Positions 50,081 through 59,560 of a DNA stretch of 64,000 nucleotides are shown piece by piece. The first letter of the stretch is position 1, and each line of letters starts with the position of its first letter. The position numbers and the translations under genes are program-made. Location of the stretch: contig NW_004450286.1 of assembly GCF_000321225.1 (NCBI RefSeq), positions 653,489 to 717,488 of the forward strand. The letters are read 5' to 3'. The DNA is from Odobenus rosmarus divergens (Eukaryota; Chordata; Mammalia; Carnivora; Odobenidae). A model generated the notes under the pieces. The model was not told the origin of the DNA and searched no databases. It saw only the letters and a list, made by a program, of their open reading frames with translations.

Positions 50081-50904
50081 GTGGCGTGGAAAGGTGTGTG
50101 TGTGTGTGTTCTTTGCGCCCAGCCATATTATGTGTGTGTGTGTGTTTATTTTTTGTTGTGTTATTTTGTGTGTGTGTGTGTTGTGTTCCGTCCACAATTT
50201 AAAGTGTGTGTGTGTGTTTGTGTGACTTGTCCGATCACAGTGTGTGTGTGTGTAATTAATGTATCATTGTATGTCGTGTGTGTGTGTGTAAAATCTAAAA
50301 AAATTTTTTTCGTGTGTGTGTGTGTGTTTTGTGTTTTTTTGCTTTAAGTGTGTGTGTGTGTAGCCTAGGATCTGGCAAATAGAGTGTGTGTGTGTGTAAA
50401 TGTGAGTCTCAGCAGTGTCGTGTGTGTGTGTGTCTTCTTGAATACGGTTTCTATGTTGCTCGGTAGCCATCCCAACCAGCAAATAAACAGTGTGTGTGTG
50501 TGTGTTTGGGAAGCATTTGTTGAGAGCGTGTGTGTGTGTGTGCAGCGTGCCAGACACCATGGGGTGTGTGTGTGTGTCATGTTTCATCCTGCAGAGCAAG
50601 GGAAGGAAAGGAAATGTACTGAGGAAACAGACCCAGTGTGTGTGTGTGTGGAAGTGGGTAGGGCCCGCGGGGTGTGTGTGTGTGTGGGGTGCATTGACTG
50701 GAGCAAAGTGTGTGTGTGTGTCAGGGCCCTTCACCTGAATGGGGTGTGTGTGTGTGTTAACCTGGTCATATATTTTTGTGTGTGTGTGTGTGTAACCATA
50801 TTTTGATATTTTAGAGTGTGTGTGTGTGTCCCTTGTCTTCTGTCTCTCTGCGTGTGTGTGTGTGTCGCTCACCTCAGGTTGGGTTGTGTGTGTGTGTGTG
50901 TTGG

Positions 50905-51032
50905 GTGGGTGTGGGGATCTGGCGTGTGTGTGTGTGTGTTGGGGATACACTGGGCTCCGGTGTGTGTGTGTGTTCTGCTTGAGATTCTCTCTCTCGTGTG
51001 TGTGTGTGTCTCTCTCTAATAAATAAATAAAG
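50905..51032 (+). mobile_element. SINEC SINE 3' part, lattice-modified
   Basis: The windows show gggatacactgggctccgg, then ctgcttgagattctctctct, then tctctctaataaataaataa: the 3' half of a carnivore SINE. The 5' half is poorly preserved or overwritten, so its start is uncertain. Confidence 0.65.
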
Positions 51033-51632
51033 TGTGTGTGTGTGTAAGACATCTTCTCCCTTGTTAGCAAAATTCTCAATAATGTAACATATTCAATTAT
51101 AAATACATGGTTACTTTTTTCTCTTTCTATTGCACAGATGTGTGTGTGTGTGTTTTCATTGTTGGTCAGATCCAGGTGTGTGTGTGTGTTATGTGTGAGG
51201 TCAGTGTATGCGTGTGTGTGTGTGTCAAAATAATTTGTCTTTCTTCTGTGTGTGTGTGTGTAATTTATCTTCCTATTTTCACTGTGTGTGTGTGTGTGAA
51301 ACTATCATCATATGGAGCAGTGTGTGTGTGTGTGAAATTGTAGGAAATAAAAACTGTGTGTGTGTGTGTTCAGGCGCCTAATTAAAATATTATGTTATTT
51401 CTATGAACTCTGTGAAGTTTATGGTAGGTGTGTGTGTGTGTCAATTTGTTGTGACTGCCTTTGGTGTGTGTGTGTGTTATTGACATTGGAGCTTAAATTT
51501 GTGTGGGGAGATTTTTTTCTGTAATTTATGTTATTTTGTTTAAAGAGGGCCTCCACAACTGCATACACATTAAAGTTACACAAAAATTCTGGATCTGCCC
51601 CTACTTCTTGGAAGAGGTCATTATTAAGTCAT

Positions 51633-51812
51633 TTTATTTTTTTGTGTGTGTGTGTGTTTATTTATTTGAGACACACTAGGTGTGTGTGTGTGTGAAGGAG
51701 AAGCAGACTCTCCATGTGTGTGTGTGTGTAATGCGGGTTCGATCCCAGGACGTGTGTGTGTGTGTCTGAGCCGAAGGCAGATGCTTAGTGTGTGTGTGTG
51801 TCCAGGTGCCCC
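51633..51812 (-). mobile_element. SINEC SINE, antisense, with TSD, lattice-modified
   Basis: Read in reverse complement, the windows are the SINE head gggcacctgg, then taagcatctgccttcggctc, gtcctgggatcgaacccgca, atggagagtctgcttctcct and an A/T tail. An 11-bp direct repeat, tattaagtcat, lies at 51,622-51,632 and 51,813-51,823. The duplication shows a real old insertion that was later overwritten by blocks at 51,644, 51,680, 51,716, 51,752 and 51,788. Confidence 0.9.
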
Positions 51813-53409
51813 TATTAAGTCATGTGTGTGTGTGTGTGAAATTCTAGGGGTAGAATGGGAAGACCAGAAGATGGCCTAAACAAATCCAGACATTATGAGC
51901 CTCTGGACTCAACTAGGGAGCCTCAGAAGTTGTGTGTGTGTGTGTCATGCCCCTGGAGCCTCACATAGTGTGTGTGTGTGTTCCCACACTATGTGGCCTA
52001 AAGGACAGCCTGCCTTTCCACCTAGGCCAGCATCCAGCCGTGTGTGTGTGTGTATCATGGGGGTAGTGGACACTAGTGTGTGTGTGTGTAGTCATCAGTT
52101 ATTTCCAGCATGTGTGTGTGTGTGTATGGTAGAATTGCACTTCCTCAGTGTGTGTGTGTGTAGGCACAGCCATGCGAGCTGAAGTGTGTGTGTGTGTGCT
52201 AATCCACCACATCCCCATCGTGTGTGTGTGTGTATTAGTGATCCTGGAAATACAGAAGACAAGAGACCTCCATTGGCCTAGGTCCCCATGTGACTACAGT
52301 GGATAGAATCCACCTGTCACCCTGCATGTGTGTGTGTGTGTGAGAAAGAAGCTTTTGTTCTGTGTGTGTGTGTGTGTCTGGGGGGTTATTTTTTACTGCG
52401 TGTGTGTGTGTGTCATCCTGACAGAGGCATGAAACGTGTGTGTGTGTGTTGCTTAGCCCAACATGAGGCCCGTGTGTGTGTGTGTAGTTCATCTGTTCAT
52501 ATTCCACGTGTGTGTGTGTGTGCTCATGAGTCAAAGCATACCCTGCTGGAGCAGAAGGAACTACAAGGGACATGACCCTGTGTGTGTGTGTGTACAAGGC
52601 ATTTTCACTTTCGCCGTGTGTGTGTGTGTCTTCAAAGTTTCCCTCTTAACCGTGTGTGTGTGTGTATGCAATAACAGGGATAGGATGGTGTGTGTGTGTG
52701 TGAAACATTCCTGCTCAAAAAGGGGAAGGAGAAGGAGGCACGTGGCAGTCAGTGGGCCTGTGTGTGTGTGTGTTCCAGCAGGGTACGCTCATCGTGTGTG
52801 TGTGTGTGTTCGCTCAGTCCTGCCCCTGGGAGTGTGTGTGTGTGTCTCTTGGCTTGGAACACTGAGTGTGTGTGTGTGTGTTGTGGCTTACCTTTTCTTC
52901 TTGGTGTGTGTGTGTGTTGTTTGAAGTACAGTAGCTTTTGTGTGTGTGTGTGTACTCCTCGAAGGTAGGAAGTACGTGTGTGTGTGTGTCTTTTCAATTG
53001 TCTCTTTTTCAGTCCAAGTTGCTGGTGCTATTACCAATACAATTCTCGTGTGTGTGTGTGTAAGTTCCTATGAATCTTATGGAGTGTGTGTGTGTGTGAC
53101 AAAAATTCCAGCCCCAAATGTGTGTGTGTGTGTCCCCTTTCTACCTTGGGCTGTGGTGTGTGTGTGTGTAGAACCATGTCCTTAGGATTTTGTGTGTGTG
53201 TGTGTTCTGGCAAAGTTGGTCTAAGGGGTGTGTGTGTGTGTTTCTTCTAGAAGTCTACCTGAAGTGTGTGTGTGTGTCCTTAAATCTCTCTAAGGTCATG
53301 TGTGTGTGTGTGTCAATTGCACCCCTGACTTGCTCGTGTGTGTGTGTGTATTTCTTACTTTGAGAATCTTTGTGTGTGTGTGTGTACTGTCCTGGGCCCT
53401 CTTTGTTGT

Positions 53410-53535
53410 GTGTGTGTGTGTCCCAAAAACCAAACAGGTCAGGGTGTGTGTGTGTGTGAGTCTGTACAGCATGCAACTCGTGTGTGTGTGTGTGTGAGTT
53501 CAAGCCCCACTGTGGGTGTGTGTGTGTGTTTAAAA
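53410..53535 (+). mobile_element. SINEC SINE fragment, lattice-modified
   Basis: The windows gagtctgtacagcatgcaac, gagttcaagccccactgtgg and a tttaaaaaaacaccaccacc tail resemble the middle and tail of a carnivore SINE subtype. Short and degraded; moderate confidence. Confidence 0.5.
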
Positions 53536-53699
53536 AAACACCACCACCAATGTGTGTGTGTGTGTACAGGCAGCTAGAAAGCTCAGCGTGTGTGTGTGTG
53601 TTAGCCCCTCTCTCTGCCAGGTGACTTGAAGAGACAATCTTCCTAATTGCTCTTGAGTCGTGTGTGTGTGTGTAATTTCTTCACTGTCTCTTTTTGTGT

Positions 53700-55285
53700 G
53701 TGTGTGTGTGAAATATACATATAAAACAATTGTGTGTGTGTGTGTGTATAGCTTGAAGAATTTTCACGTGTGTGTGTGTGTACATACCCACCACACGGAT
53801 TCAGGAACAAAAATTACCAGGAGCCCACTCACAGTCTTTGTGTGTGTGTGTGTCATTGGGAAATGATGGGCCTGAGTGTGTGTGTGTGTGATGCATTTTT
53901 TTAAATTCAAGGTGTGTGTGTGTGTATTTACACATTCATACTTTTTGGTGTGTGTGTGTGTTCATTTGACCACACCACAGTCAGTGTGTGTGTGTGTGGG
54001 AAAGTGCCTACAGGTGGTGGTGTGTGTGTGTGTACACCAAGGTTTACTTCAAGCAGTGTGTGTGTGTGTGTCAGAAGTCTTATAGCCCTTACCAAGTGGA
54101 GGATATCACCCGTCAAAGTTGTAAACAGTGTGTGTGTGTGTGCACTGTAAAACACCACCAAGTGTGTGTGTGTGTGTGCTCAGTGGGTTAAGCGACTGCG
54201 TGTGTGTGTGTGTATGATCCCGGAGTCCCGGGATCGTGTGTGTGTGTGTGATCCCTGCTCAGCAGGGAGTCGTGTGTGTGTGTGTACCCTCTTCCCTCTC
54301 GTGCTCTGTGTGTGTGTGTGTCTCTCTCAAATAAATAAATAAAGTGTGTGTGTGTGTAAAAAAAACACCACCAAGTTGACCCTCAAAGGCCCCATCATCA
54401 AGATTTGTGCGGGAGACGCAAAGGCAAATGCCTGTCCTGTGACAGTACTTTCAGCTTCAAATATATCATTTAAATGAATGTAAAAACAAAACAAAACAAA
54501 ACAAAAAACAATGATCCTACTTGAACGTGAGCTAATGGAGCAAAGTTAGCTTTTTTCCATGCTCCTTTCTGCCTGTCCCTTCTCAAAATACTTCATGAAA
54601 GGCTGTATTTTTGACAAAGCCTTCAAATGAAAGTATTGCAAAAACAATTAAAATATATATATATATATATAAAATATTATAATTACCCCCCCCAAAAAAT
54701 TCCGTGTGTGTGTGTGTGTAAGGTCCCACCCCTCCAGCCGTGTGTGTGTGTGTAGGAAACTTTGCCTCTAGTAGTGTGTGTGTGTGTGTAAATACTGTCA
54801 CTTAGCATGTGTTTGGGATTCATCCACTACACTGAATGTGTCCACAGGTGTGTGTGTGTGTTCGCTGAGTAGTATTCCACTGTGTGTGTGTGTGTGTTGT
54901 GTTTATTCATTCATCTGTTGATGGACATTTGGATTATTTCCAAATACAGCTGCTCGTGTGTGTGTGTGTTAGGTTTTTGCATGGACATGTTTTCATTTCT
55001 CTTGGAGTAGGATCGCTGATTTATAAGGTGTGTGTGTGTGTAACTTCATAAAAAAAAACTGCCGTGTGTGTGTGTGTAGTGGCTGGATTATTTTGTATTG
55101 TGTGTGTGTGTGTGTGAGAGTTGCAGTGGCCCCGCGTGTGTGTGTGTGTGCGGCTGACCTCTAATGGTATTGTGTGTGTGTGTGTGGCCCAGAACGGTTT
55201 CCAGCACCAAACGGGAGGGGCAGAGGGATTGTTTCACCTACTGGTGTGTGTGTGTGTATGGATCTTTATCTGCGCCCTGGTGTGT
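53700..55285 (-). mobile_element. L1 LINE 3' region, antisense, with nested SINE
   Basis: The segments catgtgtttgggattcatcc, gctgagtagtattccactg, ttcattcatctgttgatgga, catttggattatttccaaat, ttttgcatggacatgttttc and attttgtattg are the reverse complement of the L1 ORF2 end and 3' region. The left part is less certain. A SINEC copy with its own target-site duplication is nested at 54,163-54,361. Simple repeats (AAAAC)n near 54,484 and (AT)n near 54,654 lie inside. Slots 54,380 to 54,668 are all empty. Confidence 0.65.
54163..54361 (+). mobile_element. SINEC SINE, sense, with 14-bp TSD, lattice-modified
   Basis: The windows read gctcagtgggttaagcgact, tgatcccggagtcccgggat, gatccctgctcagcagggag, accctcttccctctcgtgct and a tctctcaaataaataaataa tail. 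The direct repeat aaaacaccaccaag lies at 54,149-54,162 and 54,362-54,375. The SINE is nested in an L1 relic. Confidence 0.9.
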
Positions 55286-55550
55286 GTGTGTGTGTGGCCC
55301 CTCTCCTAGTGACTTGTGTGTGTGTGTGTTTGTAACAAGGATGTGCAAGAGGAAGGCGGGGTTTGGCACTTTCCCCATAAGCTGTCAACTCCCTCTGGCC
55401 CCTGCTCAGCTGTGGGGTCTTCCGTGTGTGTGTGTGTACCTGCTGGAGTACCTCTGTGCGTGTGTGTGTGTGTTCTCGGGCCCCAGCTGTTCATGCTGGC
55501 ATGCCTGCACACACCCGGCTCCAACTATTTAAGATTTTAGCTGATTTCTG

Positions 55551-55752
55551 GGGCGCCTGGGTGGCTCAGTTGGTTAAGCGTTGGCCTTCAGCTCAGGTCA
55601 TGAGTGTGTGTGTGTGTGGATCAAGCGGGGGGCTGGGCTGTGTGTGTGTGTGTGAGTCTGCTTCGTTCTCCCCCTGTGTGTGTGTGTGTCCCACTCATGT
55701 GCTCTCTTTGTGTGTGTGTGTGTGTTAAATAAAATCTTAAAAAAAAAGTGTG
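55551..55752 (+). mobile_element. SINEC SINE, sense, first 50 bp intact
   Basis: The head ggggcgcctgggtggctcag continues uninterrupted to tcaggtcatga because one lattice slot is empty, giving the best view of the 5' tRNA-derived part within the lattice region. Later windows (ggatcaagcggggggctggg, gagtctgcttcgttctcccc, cactcatgtgctctcttt) and the aaataaaatctta tail complete the element. Confidence 0.92.
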
Positions 55753-56589
55753 TGTGTGTGTACTTCTTCTTCCCACGTATAAGGTGTGTGTGTGTGTCCC
55801 CCCTCTCCCTAAGGGCCAGCACAGATGAGCGGGTCTGCATTCCTCCCTTGGAATTGTGTGTGTGTGTGTGCCCTGTGAGCTCAGCTTCCTGGTGTGTGTG
55901 TGTGTAGTGCTGATTTTGTAGTATATCGTGTGTGTGTGTGTTCAGTGTGGGAGCAACACTCTTGTGTGTGTGTGTGTCCTGGGTGGAAGCAAACCTTCCG
56001 TGTGTGTGTGTGTGGCTTCCTTCTACCCTCTTCCCACCACTATTCCCAGGCAGCTTGTTTTCAGCATTCCAGTGTGTGTGTGTGTGTTTTGCTCAGGAAT
56101 CTATGCGGTGTGTGTGTGTGTGCTGTATGACAAGCCACCCCCAGTGTGTGTGTGTGTACAATTAAACTGTACTACTAGTGTGTGTGTGTGTGTGGGTTGA
56201 CTGGTCTCTGCTAAGGTGTGTGTGTGTGTGGGTCTCACATGCGACAGCGGGGTGTGTGTGTGTGTGAAGGTCTGGACAGCCAAGGAGCCTCAGCCCCACG
56301 CCAGCAGATGATTAGCAGAAGCCACAGGCATGACCACGGACAGTCAAGGCCCAGTGGAGGGCCATCTTTGGAGACTAGCTAACATCCTAAGAACACTACA
56401 CATAAAATGGGACCTTTCACATTTAGGTCTTATGTTTATCTAGCCATAAAGTTAACAGGAGACGAGGAAGAATATTATCGTGGCAGGAAAATTATTAGAT
56501 AAATCCTCCAAAGCACAAAGTTATAAGGCAGAGAAATAAAAGAGAGAAGCCCAGTACACCGGTATATAAAATTTCTACCAACAAAGGAC

Positions 56590-57510
56590 ACTATGGAAGT
56601 AGTTAGTATACCGATGGCCAATGGGAGGAGATATTTGCAATATTGAAAATGGACAAGCAATTAGTGTCTAGATATAAACTTCTGCAAATCAACGTAAAAA
56701 AGAGAACACTGTAAACTCTAAAAAATAAATAAATAAATAATGAAAAGACTATTCAAAGGCAATTTATAAGCAATAAGCCTCAAGTGCTCACAAGCAGATG
56801 AAGAGGTTCTCAGAATCACTACTAATCAGAAAAACAAAGTAAAACAGTGAGCTCTCATTTTATACCTATTAACTTGGCAAAAATTAAAAAGCTAGATAAG
56901 TGTGTGTGTGTGTTGTGCGAGCAATATAGGGGAATAGAAACCCTCCCTCACACGATGCACATGATATGAGGACCAGCGCAGCCCCTGCCCACAGCATCTG
57001 AAACTATTTTGGGATATGTACCCATGAGGGAATTGCTGGATTTGTGTGTGTGTGTGTTATTTATATTTACATATTTATAGTGTGTGTGTGTGTTATATTT
57101 AAGCTGATAAGAAACTGTCCACAGGCCAGAGAGCTACTGAGTTGGAAGAGATGTTCACTGCAGCATCACCTTTGTTGTTCTGTTCTGTGTGTGTTGCACA
57201 CGCACATGCTTGGGGGCGGGGTAGCGGTGGTGGTGGCAGGTTGTTGGAAGCTACCTGAGGTGTGTGTGTGTGTAGAATGATAACCTATGCTGGGTGTGTG
57301 TGTGTGTGTACTGCACAGCAGTTAGAAGCTAGTGTGTGTGTGTGTATCTATATGGCAAAAATAGATGGTGTGTGTGTGTGTAGACACAGCACACAGATCC
57401 ATTGTGTGTGTGTGTGTAGACATACAGATGAAACAACAGGTGTGTGTGTGTGTCATATACAAACAAAAATACATATATGACACATTAGAGTTTACAGAGT
57501 AACACACTGG
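56590..57510 (+). mobile_element. Old L1/HAL1-like LINE fragment
   Basis: The text gaggagatatttgcaatatt, tataaacttctgcaaatcaa, gaaaagactattcaaaggca, aagaggttctcagaatcact and ctattaacttggcaaaaatt, then ggatatgtacccatgaggga, matches the ORF2/3' order of old L1 families in sense orientation. A 17-slot gap in the lattice (56,266-56,899) leaves the left part intact. An unrelated GC-rich stretch lies at about 57,185-57,255. Boundaries are approximate. Confidence 0.65.
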
Positions 57511-57559
57511 GGTGTGTGTGTGTGTAGTGGAGTATGGGGATGAAGGTGTGTGTGTGTGT

Positions 57560-58860
57560 GTAATGTTTTTGAACATGAGAGGACTTGTACTACTTGACTC
57601 CAAGACTTACACAGCTACAGTGTGTGTGTGTGTTGGCATTAGCATCAAGATGGACGTGTGTGTGTGTGTACAGGATAAAGTCCACACATATGTGTGTGTG
57701 TGTGTTAAACCACACATATATCTTCAACTGAGTCTTTACAAAGATGTAAAAGCAATTCAGTGGAGAAAGGAAGAACTGAATATTCATTCATATGCAAAAG
57801 TGTGTGTGTGTGTCATAACTTAAAGCATAGGAAAAGTGTGTGTGTGTGTGATCATAGACCTAAATGCAAAAGTGTGTGTGTGTGTACACAGGAGAAAACA
57901 TCACAAAGTGTGTGTGTGTGTGAAAAATCTTCATGACATTGGGGTGTGTGTGTGTGTCTTAGTTGCAACACCAAAATACGTGTGTGTGTGTGTAGCATTG
58001 GATAAATTGGATTTCGTGTGTGTGTGTGTCGTTTGCTCTTTGAAAGACAGTGTGAAACACAAAGAAGAAACTGGCAAACCACATCTCGTGTGTGTGTGTG
58101 TTATCCAGAATAAAGAACTCTCAGTGTGTGTGTGTGTCACAACTCAAAAGTGGGGGAGGGTGTGTGTGTGTGTGAAAATAAACACCTGAAAAACTGTGTG
58201 TGTGTGTGTGCCATTAAGGAAACTCAAAGGAGTGTGTGTGTGTGTTACCACTACACAGCAAATAGAAGTGTGTGTGTGTGTAAGATTGACCATAACAAAC
58301 ACTGTGTGTGTGTGTGTGGTGTAGGGGAACTGGAACTCTGTGTGTGTGTGTGTGGGCACGTAAAATAGTACAACCGTGTGTGTGTGTGTTCTGGCAGTTT
58401 CCTAACAAGTTGTGTGTGTGTGTGTGTCATATGACATAGCCATTTCAGTGTGTGTGTGTGTCCCAAGAGAAATGAAAGCAGATATCTAAACAGACTTGGA
58501 TGGGAAAGTGCACAGCAGCTTTATTTGTAATAGTGAAAAACTGCAAACAACCCAAGTGTGTGTGTGTGTGTGAACAGATCAACAAAATGTGGTGTGTGTG
58601 TGTGTTTTAACACTGTAAAGTAAATTTGTGTGTGTGTGTGTAAAGGAAGAAACTATTGATACAGTGTGTGTGTGTGTTGAACCGCAAAGTAATTATGCTG
58701 TGTGTGTGTGTGTCAGACACAAGAGTATCCGCTGTGTGTGTGTGTGTGTCATAAATTCTAGGAAATGCAACCTAACATACTGCGCCCGGAAGCAGATGAA
58801 TGGTTGTCAGAGAAAGAAGGAAACCTGTAGGGACGGTGGATACGTGTGTGTGTGTGTTGA
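57560..58860 (+). mobile_element. L1 LINE ORF2 3' end, lattice-modified
   Basis: The windows follow the end of L1 ORF2 in order: ccaagacttacacagctac, gcattagcatcaagatgga, caattcagtggagaaagga, atcatagacctaaatgcaaa, gaaaaatcttcatgacattg, ttggataaattggatttc, ttgctctttgaaagacagtg, taccactacacagca, gcagctttatttgtaatagt, gaagaaactattgataca and aatggttgtcagagaaag. It is a degraded, non-functional relic. Blocks replace the intervening consensus. Confidence 0.85.
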
Positions 58861-59029
58861 GCATGATCGTAGTGGTGCTGTGTGTGTGTGTGTCATATGC
58901 CAAAACGCATCAAATGTGTGTGTGTGTGTATGCGCATTTTTTTGTAGGCCAGTGTGTGTGTGTGTTGCCTTTAAAAAAGAAAAAGGTGTGTGTGTGTGTG
59001 TGGTGACACGGGTGGTAAGTGGCGTGTGT

Positions 59030-59560
59030 GTGTGTGTGCGCAGAAGTCCGCGCCTGGAGGTGTGTGTGTGTGTCCCTGAGCTCCGGGGAACAGGAGTGTG
59101 TGTGTGTGTGCTGGAAGCGGGCAGAGGCCGAGTGTGTGTGTGTGTGCCGAGTTAACGATTACCGGTGGTGTGTGTGTGTGTGCCCCGCCCCGCCCGCGGC
59201 CCCGTGTGTGTGTGTGTGCCCCGCCGCCCCGCGGCCACCTGCTGCTCGACCGCGTCCGCACCTGCGCCGAGCCCGCCATGGTGAGGGGTCGCGCGCCGCC
59301 GCCCGCGGGGCGTGTGTGTGTGTGTGGGCGGAGGAGAGGAAGGGGCCGTGTGTGTGTGTGTCGAGGGTGGGGGACGGTCCCTGGTGTGTGTGTGTGTGCC
59401 AGCCGCTCGCCAGGCTCGGGTGTGTGTGTGTGTTGCCCCGCTGCCACCCGCACCCTCGGTGGTGCCCCAGGGCGAGCTGAGGCCGGGAGAGGTGTGTGTG
59501 TGTGTCCGGGTGACAGCGAGGCGGAGCGTGTGTGTGTGTGTGCTCCCAGGCCCGTGTCCC
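59030..59560 (+). promoter_or_regulatory. PCBD1: CpG-island promoter of PCBD1
   Basis: A CpG-rich stretch with GC-box motifs (ccccgcccc at 59,183-59,191) and no visible TATA box surrounds the PCBD1 start codon. This is typical of a housekeeping promoter. CpG density rises abruptly compared with the AT-rich L1 relic ending near 58,860. The transcription start is not visible from sequence alone; it should lie within a few hundred bases upstream of 59,278. GT blocks at 59,168, 59,204, 59,312, 59,348 and 59,384 replace parts of the island, while slots 59,240 and 59,276 are empty. Confidence 0.8.
59278..59280 (+). CDS. PCBD1: PCBD1 exon 1 coding part (ATG only)
   Basis: The start codon sits in gcccgccatg and is followed directly by the donor gtgagg, so exon 1 codes only for the initiator Met. 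This matches the known gene structure, where exon 2 begins with the Ala-Gly-Lys codons. Slot 59,276 would have covered the ATG and the donor but is empty. Confidence 0.88.

Noticed and set aside
51480..51632. Possible DNA-transposon relic (tctggatctgccccta-like phrase)
   Set aside because: The resemblance to hAT-type MER elements is too short and uncertain to name a family from memory.
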